46,552 nucleotides of DNA. It comes from Saccoglossus kowalevskii (lineage: Eukaryota > Hemichordata > Enteropneusta > Harrimaniidae). Location: NCBI RefSeq assembly GCF_000003605.2, contig NW_003137822.1, positions 662,775 to 709,326 of the forward strand, read 5' to 3'. The notes beneath the pieces are model-generated. The model was not told the DNA's origin and made no database searches. It worked only from the letters and a program-made list of their open reading frames with translations. The first letter of the stretch is position 1. Each line of letters opens with the position of its first letter. The translations under genes and the position numbers were made by a program. This document shows positions 1 to 12,959 of the stretch, in pieces.

Positions 1-2621
1 ATTTCATCATTAGATATTTTACGTTAAAAATAGTAGAGAAATCAACGTTAGAGGGCGTGTTTCAAATTTAAATGTGGAGCGTTTACGCGTACAATTCACA
101 TATGTAACTCGAGCATTTTAATTACTATCAAAGTCTTGTTATTGGAAAGATGAAAATAAAAGCCAAACAGACAAGACGAACAATAAATATATTCTTTTGC
201 ACCAACATTCATATATGATAACAAACATGTGTATGTGTATTGGGTGCCCATCAATCATTAATAATTCCATTGTCCTATGTTAATATAAGATCGAGTTCAT
301 GAAATACTGTGCTTTAAAAGTGAATGTATCATTCATGAACCCATAGTTTAACGCGCGACATCTTGCCGTTGTGCACGTTGCATGATACCAATATCGAAAC
401 GACGCAGTGCCACGACTTTTTGGGAAATAGTAAACAAAAGTGTAGTCGTTCAACGAGTTATGATCGTATGAGGGCGATAACCACATTAGTGCGAGTGAGA
501 GCTGCTCTGCTCTGGCAATGCGTACATTGTTGAATATAAATCTTTTGAATCCTTACCAAACAATTTGGTATGTTCGAGGGGATTCAAGATGGCCGTTCCA
601 AGAAGTAAATATCAGTAAATTAGTCACACGTATTATATTTACCCTTAGACGCTACCCCTTTAACACAGTGGACAACTTCGTTAAAAGTTGGTATGTTGTT
701 GTATACTGAAATACATTTATCATAGACTAAAAACTTACTGCAGACGCATTATTCGATGTAGGCACTCAAAATTAGTAATAGATACCGGTAACCCAAACAA
801 CACGTTATTTATGGAAGTAAACCCGTATCGTGATCAATCGCGACACATACAGTATTATTTACTGTATTAACAGTACCAGGCCTTAGCCAGTCGTACAATC
901 AGTGCACAATATATAAATAATATGGTAGGTAAAATTAAATGATCATAGACATTAATCAAAACTATCAAATATAAAAAATATGAAAAAATGAAAACAAATC
1001 AAACATTTGCATCGCCGATATATTTTTCTCTCTGTTGTGTTTCTATCAAAATATAGAGGGCCAATTTTTATAAAATGTGTTTTGAATTGTTTTCGGGGTT
1101 TTTCTGTTGTTGGGTGTATCGAATTGTTACATATATATATTACGCAAATATGTATGATTGATACATTTGCCACACAATTTACATTATTTACACGTTTACA
1201 AGTTCATTGCCCCATATTTCACTACCGCAGTAAATGGCTGATACTACAGACTTGTTTAAAAGCATCTGATACAGAGAAGCCACCAAGTTTTCTGACAACA
1301 GTTTAAATAGGAAATATTGCCTTTATTATATCAAATACTAAATAATACTAAATACTAAAAACTCAAAATCAAAAACTAAATATTACTAAATACTAGTAGT
1401 AACAGAGAAAATGCAGTTTCAATTTGTTTGCCATCAAATGTACATTTTTCGCAAGGCATACCTCAATTTAGAGAAACACTAATTTTGGATTTATCTAGAT
1501 GTACTTTCACATTCCACTGATTCTGTCAAGTTGTTTAATTTTGCGCTGTTATGTAATTGGACACGTCTGCTCATCATCGGACATAAATTCTGTCATGAAT
1601 TTTCGATAAATACTTTTGAACTAGTGCTTGCAGGTTACAGATCAATCTAATAATAATAATACACCAATTAGTACACAATCGCTAAATCTTCTACCCCTAC
1701 AGAAATAATGAATCGTTCTTAAGTCTCGCCGATGACTATGGTGAGGTCTCAGTGAATACACTAAAAAACAAGAGTTTTTCTTCCGCGTGAAAGAGGGCGT
1801 TTGTCTACCGACTTACACAAGGCACTTGGATATCAGTGATTTTTTATTGGCAGTGATTTCATCTTTGAGTGACATTGTACAACCATTCTTGGTATTAATA
1901 TTACATACAAAAATAAAACGAATAAAAATACAAACTATAAAAAAAAAACTCTTATTGCTCCAACAATTTCTGTTTTTGTTGTTACACTACATTGATCAAC
2001 AACCTGATACAATGAACGGAAGATCGGAGCTACTTATTGCACCACAATCTCTGAATAATATAATTACCGCCATTTTCAGTTCATTTATCATATCATATTA
2101 TTTATCATATCATATTATATATTATCTGTGAGTTCTACTTATTATTTTTATGGGAAAAGAGATGTGAGTTGAACGCTTGATATGTTGGCCATTAACTTAA
2201 ATTTAACACTGTCAATGATGAAACAGTGAAGTCAAACACTGTGAATACCAGCCATCAAGCAATATCTCATAAAACGTGTAACAGAATCGTCAACATTTGT
2301 TTAAATCAGTCGAGAGATGGTGAAATTGTATCACATAAAATGAACTGAGACAAAAGATAAGACACATAGTCAACTGTAAACTATCACATCGATCATCTAT
2401 TCAAACTCGTCTATAGCTAAGTGAAGTATTGGAGTTGCTATAAATTAGAAGACTTGCGTGGAAATTCACATACCAGTCAGAAAATATACATCAGTCTATT
2501 AGTTAGTTTTCATCAGACGAAAATAAATGTTGGAGGTTGTTCTTCCGGTGCCTTGAAAACAGCAAACACCCCAGGATTGCCTTACAGTGTCAGCGTCAAT
2601 CCATTTTACACACGGAGTTAA
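1..2621. other. Intergenic stretch, no gene seen
   Basis: AT-rich non-coding DNA. The open frames here are short, have no recognisable domain and no convincing codon pattern. A short direct repeat of a 17-base AT-rich word occurs near 2085-2125. A YY1-like word (AAGATGGCC) lies near 587. I see no RNA gene or transposon ends. Confidence 0.6.
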
Positions 2622-3250
2622 TGACAAAGTGTATAGTACTGTTACCGTATTCAACGTGACGTGGAATAAACGAAACAGGTAATACTATCGTCAAAGTATT
2701 GGACATGACTTTAAATGAAACAGTACATAGTACATAGTATCGTTACAGTATCGGACATGACGTAGAGTCAAATGAAACAGTACATAGTATCGTCACAGTA
2801 TCGGACATGACGTGGAGTCAAATGAAACAATACATAGTATCGTTACAGTATCGGACATGACGTGGAGTCAAATAAAACAGTACATAGTATCGTTACAGTA
2901 TCGGACATGACGTGGAGTCAAATGAAACCGTACATAGTATCGTTACAGTATCGGACATGACGTGGAGTCAAATGAAACAATACATAGTATCGTTACAGTA
3001 TCGGACATGACGTGGAGTCAAATGAAACAGTACATAGTATCGTTACAGTATCGGACATGACGTGGAATCAAATGAAACAGTACATAGTATTGTATACAGT
3101 ATTGACCATGACGTGGAATCAAATGAAACAGTACCCAGTATCATCAAAGTATCGAACATGACGTGGAATCAAAGCAAACGTTACAATAGTATTGTCACGG
3201 TATTAAATATGACGTCGAATCAAACGTAACAGCACATATTATCGCCAATG
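2622..3250. repeat. Minisatellite, 50-bp unit, about 12 copies
   Basis: A tandem array with a 50-bp period. Units starting near 2771, 2821, 2871, 2921, 2971 and 3021 are almost identical, while those at both ends are increasingly diverged, as expected from unequal exchange with a homogenised centre. Each central unit has the core GACATGACGTGGAGTCA, which includes a bZIP-like TGACGTGG and an inverted pair of TGAC half-sites (TGAC-n5-GTCA). One unit near 2714 contains an extra internal 7-base duplication. No reading frame is maintained, so this is not a protein repeat. Confidence 0.95.
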
Positions 3251-3404
3251 AAATGAACCAGTGAAAATAAAACAAAGCAATAATGTCTTTTTTTCTATAT
3301 TTTACATTCAACTCATTGAAAATAAACTTCATACAACATGTCTTCTAAGCGAACATTAATTCTAGCTAAATAATGTATTTTACAGTACCGCGTGTCACAT
3401 TATA

Positions 3405-3455
3405 TATTGCGCCCTCTGCCACTTACTACGCAGTGTGTTCACAGAGGGCGCAATA
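3405..3455. repeat. Perfect 14-bp inverted repeat hairpin
   Basis: The arms TATTGCGCCCTCTG (3405-3418) and CAGAGGGCGCAATA (3442-3455) are exact reverse complements around a 23-base spacer. The arm contains the CTCF-like core AGAGGGCGC on each strand. It could be the end product of a tiny foldback element or a paired protein-binding site. The sequence alone does not decide. Confidence 0.75.
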
Positions 3456-3732
3456 CAGTAGACACAGCCTTAGATCACATAATAATTGAACTTCTGCATT
3501 ATCCTCATATAGACTTTTTCATTTTGTGAAAAGTACTGGTTTATTGCAAACAATAAAATGTTATAACTCCTAATAAGCGAAGTCAACAATTGTCCAGAAA
3601 TAGAATATTAAATATCCACAAATGCAATAATTTGAACATTTTGAAGTTAATTATTTTTGTTTTACAATAACTGATTTGGCTCCGCAACTATAGTGCTTCT
3701 CTGATGTATTTGCGTTATTGTAATGTCCATTA

Positions 3733-3737
<5 letters not shown>

Positions 3738-3778
<41 letters not shown>

Positions 3779-3780
3779 AT
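3738..3780. repeat. (AT)n microsatellite
   Basis: A run of alternating T and A of about 37 bases, followed by a GATATTGATATAT tail. Simple sequence repeat, probably polymorphic in length. Confidence 0.95.
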
Positions 3781-4047
3781 TGATATATATTGAACGACAG
3801 ACCGATGAAATGCCGATATAAGAATTTTGAGACATGAAAGAAATTTCAATCTTCTATTCCTTGTTGGGTGGTTAATGGTATAGTCATAGTGACACAAAAA
3901 CACGTGTTTTCATCATTGGAGTATTCCACTATCGACTATCCAGTTTGAGGAAGTCTCAATGTGTTTTCAAGATTCCACTCCTTCGATTTTTTTAAATATT
4001 CTGATTTTCATTTACAAATTGAAATTTAAATACTGAAATGTGCTTCG

Positions 4048-4078
4048 TTATCGACTATCGATAACCCACGTGACGTCA
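4048..4078. promoter_or_regulatory. Clustered motifs: TATCGA dyad, E-box and CRE
   Basis: Within 31 bases there is an inverted repeat TTATCGA-CTA-TCGATAA (4048-4064), an E-box CACGTG (4067-4072) and an overlapping full cAMP-response palindrome TGACGTCA (4071-4078). The word TATCGACTATC also occurs near 3930. The motifs are seen directly. That they form an enhancer or promoter is inference. Confidence 0.35.
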
Positions 4079-7000
4079 GTGTATGGTTCTACAAAATTTA
4101 GTTAGTGTGATTTCTGGTGTAATCTGCGTAGCCAATGATACTCTTATTCCAGCGTTCAATATCGCACCATTTAGTATTATTGACTGGACTTTATCAGCTC
4201 CAGGCAAATAAGGTAGTTTTTTTCTTCAGTATTTTCTCAACATATGAGTAATACGTATGATGTGAATTGCTGGACCATGCATTGTTTCGTCTACAGGCGA
4301 TGTACAGCGACACAGTGATGGGATATACAATGAAAAACGCACATTTGTGGATTTGCGTCACAGTAATAGTCTAAAACGTTTCGTTATTAACGTTTCCATC
4401 CGACATTTCGATGCTAAGCCATTAGTGTTTATAAAAAGAAAAGGTGGGCACTAAGCTGACAGATCTATAAGACGACAACAAGAGTGGACAATTGCATTAA
4501 CGACAATATTTTATCTCTCAAAATCATCATCAGAATTAAAGACAAATACACGGTAATTCGTTGATGTACTTTTAAATTCCGTCTCCACGTACTGTAAGAT
4601 TGGGAGATTATCCTTACGTGAAATGTACCAAATGAAAATGAAATTGATGACAGGAGACACGGTACTTCGTTTCTGCATATCCCACGCCATTTATTTTGCT
4701 GTACACGGGATCGACATACAAATAATGACATTTACACATTTCCATGGTATCGAAGTGCGGAGAATATAAATTTCAAGATAACATATATTTCACTGCAAAT
4801 AACGACAGACCCCATCACGCGGGGACCACGAGACAAAACATGGCAAGTCAGTGTCCGAACAGTGTATACAACTTTTACAACAGTACCGATGTCATTGCAG
4901 AATGGTTGTTCGCTAAGTTAGTTGAAGACACTTGAAAGCGATCTATTTTTCATGTTCAATTTTCGTATTATACTCAACTAATGTATTGCTTCCTAGTTGC
5001 CATCACTACAGAATGACAGCCAATCGGGACGAGATTATACTAATTGCCTACTTTGACTGTCATTGTCAAACTTTCCTATTTTCAGGACCCAAAAGACCAA
5101 CAATCTGATTGTCTCTTCCTAAGTACGGACAATGACATATGAACAATGATATCTCCACTGAGTTATGAAAAAACAACACCTTTGAAATGAGTAAAACATC
5201 AGAAAATGTGACAATCTTGTCTTGCCAACATTTAGGGCGAACTTAGGACAGCATTTTCCTCACTTATACACACACGCGCAAATATTATAGCACGTAATAA
5301 TCACGACAATTTAATTCAATCATACATGTATTTATTCATGAACGTGTCAACTGCCGTGACAGTTATCCTAATGAAATTTATTTGAGCTACAATTTAATTT
5401 ACAATAAATGAACATCACGAATAAAATCACTACACTCTTTGTACCATCTGGTGAATCGGAATATAGTTACTAAACAATTGCATACATACTGACATCATGA
5501 AGTTCCATTCCATGGTATACGTGTACTGTTGTAATATTTTAACATTCTCTATTATTTAGCATATAGGATGACATTACGTTTGAACAGGCTCAATACGTGA
5601 GTGATAATGAGAATAAATTATATTTATTTCTTGAGAATTTACTATTACTATTTTAGCAATGTAATTATTCCCCCGTCAGGCAAAATACAAGTAATTGTGA
5701 TATCACTTCCACTTAATCAGCATCTATGATGTCATAACTCTAATCGCTCATTGTTGGCATGAACCATGCAAGTAGCAAGGTCAAGCTACATGCACTCAGG
5801 TCTCCAATACTAAACTGATAACATTAACCGGAGATCTGCACACATTCACACAAACACATGCACGCACATACGCACGTCGACGCGACCAGTGAAAGAATGA
5901 AGCACACTTTCCCGTTCGAAGTCTATTTGCAATAGGATTCATTTCTAGTCGCTCGCGTTTATGAAAAACACACATATTTCTAGGAAAGTAAAATCATAGA
6001 GGTATACATATATGGTAAAAATAAGTTCAGTAAAGTACTTAGTAAGATTCCAGTGAGGTGATCTAAATATATAAAACCGATATTCTAGTAATGTAATTTC
6101 CATTGTTTACCCTATAAGACTAGTACGCGTGATCCTGGATGCGTAGAACATGGCTGTTTATGTGAACAGCACGCCGCATAAACCTGTTTATCTACTCGGA
6201 CAAAGCGAAGAAGAGAATAGCTCACTAAGCTTATTTCCGAAATGAATACGGCAGACTTTAGAGCACTTTACTTCGATAAGGAATGCACAATACCTTTGTC
6301 GGCATATTTTTTTTCTTGCGCTGACCTCTGGGTTTGTCGTTTGTGAATTGCCAACTTAGATGAACAGAAAAGGGAATAAAAAACGCTGGCTCTCCAGCAA
6401 GTCCTTCAGTAATAAATCGGCAGTGGAGGATAATCTCGGGAAAAGCATAGGGAGTTCGCAGTGTTAAGCCTCTCTATTGTTGGCTCGCAATTCAGTATTG
6501 CAATGGGTGGTCTCACAATGTTCACTTTACGTGTAAGCAATCCTCGACACAAAAAAACACTCTAAACGACATTTTGAAACTTCTAATTTGTTTGTTGAAC
6601 ACTTACTATTATAACACGTGGTAATCTCTCACAGGATGTGTTTTTCTTTGCCGCTTTCATTTCACAACGATAGTATTCTGTTGTATTAGAAGTTTTAAAA
6701 AAAGAGCAATTTCATTGATAGGGTCGGCGTCGGCTGTCTGTTCTATACGTGTCATCGCTAAATGCTTTGTTGAAAACGTTAGGAATTACACGGTATCGAC
6801 CGGCCAAGATTAAATAGGCAAAAAAAAACTTAAGCTGGTATCTGGCTTTCAAAAGAAGATATCCTCATCACATTGGCGATATTAAAGTACAGGTAACATG
6901 TGCAAGTCATCGCTTTTTCATCCATGTTTGTCAATTTTCAAATATATGCTTATCCGACTTTCTACGGATTATAATACCCGATAACAATTTCATCAAAAGC

Positions 7001-8912
7001 CTTATAATTATGCCATCTTGCAAACCTATTAGTGTTTTATCCTGGCTATATTAATAAAAGAAAAGACAAATCCCTTTTTATTGAGAGTTGAAAACAGCAC
7101 TCAACTACTAGTGACACATTATCCAATGACAGGTGAAGATCTAACTTGTCTATTTATTCACTATTATAACCATGTTTTTGTTCACACGTTTTAGGCTTAA
7201 TATCTAGATTTACAACTGTCTGGGAAAAGTGTAATTTTTAATGGTAGGTCTAGATTTGGTTTCTCGGTCATGCACAGTGTCCTTCCCCTCGCTGGTGAGT
7301 TGTACAATGGAATCCTCGACTATATGAAGTAATGCGAATTGTAGTGCGACACGTTGGAGGGCCAGTGTTTTCGAGAGTTCAGAACAAATGTGTTTCACAT
7401 CTACAAACCAATAAAACATAACAATTACAGTCTGATTGTTATGACAATATGTCTGTGAACTCAACAAATAACAAAAGAGAGAGTCCCCAAACTTTCAAAA
7501 ATTCCAGTATAAATCCACCCCCCAAAAAATAAAAGAGAGCTAATAAACAGTGCTACTGCAAACCAAAAATGGTGGGTAGAATTTCCTATTAGCACTATTC
7601 GTAATATATTCGTATTAATGTCTAACGGGGAAAGGATTGGTTCTGGTTTCCCTACAAATCCAATCAGAAATCCAAGCAAGCGTGAACGAAAAGCTGGAAA
7701 TTGTCAAAGCAGATACATCAACGAAATGAGACTATTCACTTAGCAGTGCACAATCCAAAATAAGATAATAATGTCACCGTAAATAGTCTTGAACTGAATA
7801 ATCATGCAACTTTGTTTTATTAAGTATTTCTACTAATGTAACTACATATTAAGCTTTTTGTACGGTTGTAATTAAATTAAAAGCGTATATTTTTTTCCGA
7901 ATTCCAGCCCCAAAACCCGAAATATTTCATTTATTCGATTATTTTATATTTATAAAGTAATTAATTATCGTTACTTGGATCGGATTAAGTCTCGCGATAA
8001 ATTCGTGCTTTAGATCGAAATGACTTCTGAGAATAATCGAAGGGAGTGCACGAGCAATAAAACATTGAAGGATAACAACACTAAATTTAACGTCATTCAA
8101 GAAATGGAAATGGTGTCAGGTGCCGTTGGGTAATTTTTCACTGATTGTCATTACTAGTAGCATAGAAATGATTTTGGTGTCGGGCGCCTGTATTATCATT
8201 TGCGTGTATTGGGTTATAACGCGTTGACAACTTCAAATTTATCTTCGTTTATTGGTGAACAATATCATGTCATTATTAGGTTCTGTAATATTTACGATAA
8301 GTCTAGATTTTTAATTTATAATTATCGTCTGCTTTCATTGTAGTTACCCTTTTTTAAAGTCACAAGTTGTTCTTAACATTGTATAATCTAAAACGAAAAC
8401 AAAATGATAAACGATTCCTCTGATAAACTAAAACGAGTGATGGTGAACACACGGTGGGACTTACAACCCGGGTGTGTTATTGCATAGAAAATGTTTAGTG
8501 TATACATATATCTAATGTACGTGTAAACACTGCCCGTTTCAAAGTCACTTTAAATAATCAAATTAAATGTGCAAACTTTTTTTATTATTATTTCATACTC
8601 CTAGGTAGTAAATTATTTATATCACACATACAAAGACGTAACAAAGACGTAACGTGTTACATTTTAATTAGTATCTCATCATTCATCACCATTGTCAAGA
8701 GCGAGGAGTCTGATTTCGTCTGTCTCAAATTTCTCCATGACCCGCGGCAATTCTTTGCCGATGGCAGTGACGTTGCGATAATTGGGATGTCAAATGTGCA
8801 AAATGAACTTTTGATTTTATTCAACCAACTACTTAATTAGAGGTTTCTTATCTTGTTTATTTAATGGCACTTTAGATTTGAATGAGATGGATGGAACACA
8901 TCCTCACTAAAT
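4079..8912. other. Intergenic stretch, no gene seen
   Basis: AT-rich non-coding DNA. A minus-strand open frame at 7461-7679 encodes 72 mostly hydrophobic residues, but it lacks any family signature or supporting splice context and I do not call it. I found no tandem array, no transposon ends and no RNA gene. Confidence 0.55.
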
Positions 8913-8953
8913 AGATCAAAGACACTGTGGATAGAGTGTCTGGTGTCTTTGAT
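8913..8953. promoter_or_regulatory. Inverted pair of Tcf/Lef-like sites
   Basis: ATCAAAGACAC (8915-8925) and GTGTCTTTGAT (8943-8953) are perfect inverted repeats around a 17-base spacer. Together with the preceding AG, the left arm gives AGATCAAAG, matching the known Tcf/Lef high-affinity core. The hairpin and motif are seen. A role in Wnt response is inference. Confidence 0.35.
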
Positions 8954-9377
8954 TGTATCTACATCAAATTAACAATTTGACCGCACGTGCCATTGTTAAT
9001 TGAATGATGCTCGTTTTATTGCAACATAATTGAGACATTGTGTCATTAGAAAGTGTCACGGGCAGAGTGAAATTGATATATTGTACGGAGAAATCGACGT
9101 GTAGATTCAATTTCATATGTTCGATGTGATATCTTGATAATGTGTACCATAGGGAACATTAAAAATGAGGCTTATTGATTTATTAAGAGTGTATTTTAGT
9201 AACACATATTAGAGAAAACTGATCGAATCACGAATATATTTCTATAGCGCTCGAAAACACAAGGGAGCGGTTAAATGAGCATATGGGTGTTTAATTTGAA
9301 ATAAACTGCGTTATTACTGCGCAACATTCCGTGATAAACAAGTAATGCTGGAAATTTGGTTCGATCTGAAAATTGCT

Positions 9378-9397
9378 TTAACTGTGATCACAGTTAA
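9378..9397. repeat. Perfect 20-bp palindrome
   Basis: TTAACTGTGATCACAGTTAA reads identically on both strands. It contains two AACTG (MYB-like) half-sites around a central TGATCA. It may be a dimeric protein-binding site. There is no further flanking structure. Confidence 0.6.
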
Positions 9398-12300
9398 TTT
9401 AAGGTCTTTGTGTCCACGTCTGAAAGATAAGCTGGTGTGTATTTCGCCACAAAACAAACCAGCAAAAGTCCGCACACCATAGAGTGTAGTTACGCTGGCC
9501 GTGGGTAACAACTGACGAGATTATAAATGTCTTTCTACTTAGACTAACTCCCGGAGATCTATTAATTTTAGAATCTTGAAATAGAGATACCCGGTGTTCA
9601 TTTCAATCAATCAACACAAACACAAATTGCGCAATTAACCCATGAGTATCCATTAGAGTTTTCCGGATAAAGCACAAACTCGATTTACAGCGGTGTGAAA
9701 TTTCCTGCTCACGTCGTTGTTTTACACTATATTGGAAACAATGGAACGGCATGCTCGGTCACAGATTTATCGGTCACCGTGTCAGATTTAGAGCAAATTA
9801 TGAAAAGTAATGCGAAATTCTACGGCGACCTTGTTCAATCTCAGTTTGACTGTTTCAATATTAACCACCTAGATGAAATGTTTAATTCATACAATTCAAT
9901 TTTGATTCAGTATTAGAATCGTATTTTAATAATACCTGCCTGAGATTGGTATATCATCAGTGTTAGGTGGTCTGAAACACGATGCAGCCTACGCCGAATG
10001 ATAATTCTTTAAGGGATTACGAATGTACTCCGAAATTAGAAATTCTAAAAAGAATGAATAAGTTAGTTCGTGCGTGGTCATTCAATATGCTCTCTCACTT
10101 CTTTTAAACACAATGCAACAGAGCTAGTTTAATGACCGCATTGGATTTGAATAAACAGTAGTCATATTTTCAATAATGCTATATATATAGCAGACTTTCG
10201 TTAATTAGCAGTTAATTAAAATGTCAACAATTGAAATATACTCTATATACCTTGAACTTGATCCACTTTTTTGTCTCTTAATTTGAATTAATTATTTTTT
10301 TATTATTAATGGTATACGTTTTCGGGTCGACGCACAGACCGAATCGAGCAGTTTTCTCGTTTTCAAGATGATTCATTTTTGGTCTTTTCCCGCCTTTTCA
10401 AATAATTAAGTTAAACAGTGTGAATTCGCCGATTTTCTCTGATCGACGGATACGGGATTTGTTAAATAAAAAACATATTTGGAGCGGAAGTGTTTTCACC
10501 GCCAACCTCCGCAGATGTAACTGTATTCTTCAACACTCTTCCAGTAGCTGGTAACTGTATACGCTTATGCCTATGGGCCCAACTTATCCACCATTTACTT
10601 TTTTGAATGAATTTGTCAACTTCAGGTGACGGTTTTCAGTTAGTCCATTCCCTTTACTACAGGGAATTGTTGCATGTTAATTCCGCACTCACATATATTC
10701 TTACCCATTGTGTCTAGTAGGTCACTTTGTCGAGCCGATTCTATTCACATAAATACTAGGTTTTTCGCTTTATTGATCATAGTGTCGCGACCAAAAGATT
10801 ATTTACTGGCTTAGTACAATGATAATATGCGCAACGAATGTCCCTAAGCCACCGGGGAGATTCAAAAAATAAGTTTTCTTGTTACTCGTTTCACGTGTAT
10901 ATTTTCTGAACATCGGTAAATGATACTCAATTCATGTACGAAGTAAAGGCTGATGATGGACAGCTCATTATTGGGGGTAGCATGACAAAAATGCGCGATG
11001 ATCATGATAATGAAGAAGGTATAGTCGAGTCCATTAATTTAAACTTACATCCTCGTTCGAATCGTGTTACTTAAACAATAATGAACTCCCACAATGCCAT
11101 GTTAGATGACGAGGCGGGTCTATAGCAAGATAATGTGTGAGGCGAAGCCGAACTCATTGTCGCGTCTAGACCCTTCTCCGAGTCCAATATGACGCTGCGG
11201 AGATTTATTATTGTTGTTATATCTCCTCACCAACCATCAGAATTGAACACATTCAGTTAAATTTGGAGGCTTTTGTTGAAAAGAATGTACTTGCGAGATG
11301 AGGTTTACATTGTCGTGTGTGACGTCATAAAAACGTCTAATTCTGATAGTGGTGATTTATAACATGCATTGATTGATTTTGTTTCAGTGGCACGACAAAT
11401 AGTCGAGAATTTTGTGGGAAAACAGTTTTTCGCACTAAAATAAAACATATTGAACGATCTGAGATTTATTTACTGCAAATAATAGATTGTAAAAGTGGAA
11501 CAATTTTTCGTAGGAAAGTTCAAGACCTTTGAGTTTCAGTTACGCGTGGATGGTACCCAACGTCGCGGCACTGTTTCCTTTCGGGAGAAATACACCCTTA
11601 TTCAAACATTTTGTACAAGACAGTGTGTTAATTTTACAGATCAAAAGACACAGTGTACAGATAACTTTACAAATAGTCAAAGAACATTTCTTGAAAAGGA
11701 ACACATGTCCCATACTATCACGTGATGACATGATAGCCAATAAGCGATAGTCAGCGTTTGATATTACTGTATATTACGTACACATTTTTGTATCGGGCAA
11801 TATTCCAATATATTCTTCTGAACTGGACGCGGACACTTGGTTCACGGTAATTAGAAAACCTTGGTGTCAGATATGTCCTACTAAACTACGATTGCTAAAA
11901 AGAAACAGTTCTTTTTTTATTTGTAGGATCATGTCTTGTCATAGACGTTGCGTCATTATTATTGCCTAGGCCAGTTATACTGTGCGATTATTACATGAGC
12001 TATTTCTACATGTGCCACTTTTTTGTCATTTCCTAAATTGTACATTAATGTAATTCAGAGTAAACCAGCCACTTGACAATTTTCCCAACCAGTAAAGAAG
12101 TACGCCATGCCTATTATAATGTAATATAATGACGAAATGGTTCCGTGTATCCAAAACATTCTTGAACGTTTATATTTGGGAATAGAGTATATAATCGTGA
12201 CATGTAGTATCCGGCTAAATGCTAAGTGGGGATCATTCTAGAACATTTCGTCGAAAGTTAGTATCCAAATACCATCCATTAGTTAAAACTAAGAAATTCG

Positions 12301-12793
12301 CCAAAGAGTTGGTGGTTTTATTACTTCTAGGTGGAAGAATGGTGTGTTTTTCAAGAATCATTTCATACGTACCATTCACTGAACAAAGACAACAATACCA
12401 GTGCACACTTTCCCGTCTCAGTTAATCATTGATGCCCGCTATCGCATGAGACAATATTTTAATAGTAATATTACTTGTCTGAGGTTCAACGATCAGTTCA
12501 AATGGGTGCGCGAAAGTTATGGCCATTCTTTCTGGTTCACGGAAAAAAGGCAAAATGGAAATGAACTATGCGGTATTAGTTGTATTCTGTTTAGATGACA
12601 ATGAATTTAACTTTAAAAAAACGACCTTGTTTATATCCGGACAAATATACTAGTACTTTCGTACAGCGCAATTATTTAACTTACACGTGAAACACGCATT
12701 TCGACATAAAGCGAGTGTCTCCAGGAACGGCAAGTGACGCCGACACGTCAACGTACAGCTAATGATTCGGGGAGATCAGTCATACTTACCTCT
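9398..12793. other. Intergenic stretch, no gene seen
   Basis: AT-rich non-coding DNA. A perfect CRE, TGACGTCA, is at 11320-11327. An open frame at 9695-9916 (73 codons, starting only at GTG) looks faintly protein-like but has no recognised domain. Overlapping frames at 11495-11750 on both strands cancel each other as evidence. Confidence 0.5.
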
Positions 12794-12840
12794 CAGTAAT
12801 CATAGACCTTAGAAAAGGTCTAAGGTCTATATGCAGTAAT
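12794..12840. repeat. Short hairpin flanked by 7-bp direct repeats
   Basis: ATAGACCTTAG (12802-12812) pairs exactly with CTAAGGTCTAT (12820-12830) around a 7-base loop. CAGTAAT occurs directly outside on both sides (12794-12800 and 12834-12840). This resembles a minimal foldback insertion with target duplication, but at this size chance is possible. Confidence 0.4.
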
Positions 12841-12959
12841 AAAATACAGTGTATTAATTGGTGTTGTTGTAATTGTGTTAATGGCGAAATATAAACAAAT
12901 AATAGTTTTACCGTGAACAAGTCATCTGAATATACTATATTTAACGAGTAGGAGTATAT

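Noticed and set aside
1787-2131. 114-residue open frame
   Set aside because: It starts at a non-ATG codon, is dominated by AT-rich low-complexity codons and has no recognised domain.
2622-3250. Regularly spaced repeats considered as a CRISPR array
   Set aside because: The units are contiguous with no unique spacers, and the DNA is clearly animal.
7461-7679. 72-residue hydrophobic open frame on the minus strand
   Set aside because: No family signature, no splice or promoter context. It could be a fragment of a repeat but cannot be supported.
9695-9916. 73-codon open frame that looks faintly protein-like
   Set aside because: Begins only with GTG, no recognisable motif and no clear splice sites. 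Left as unproven.
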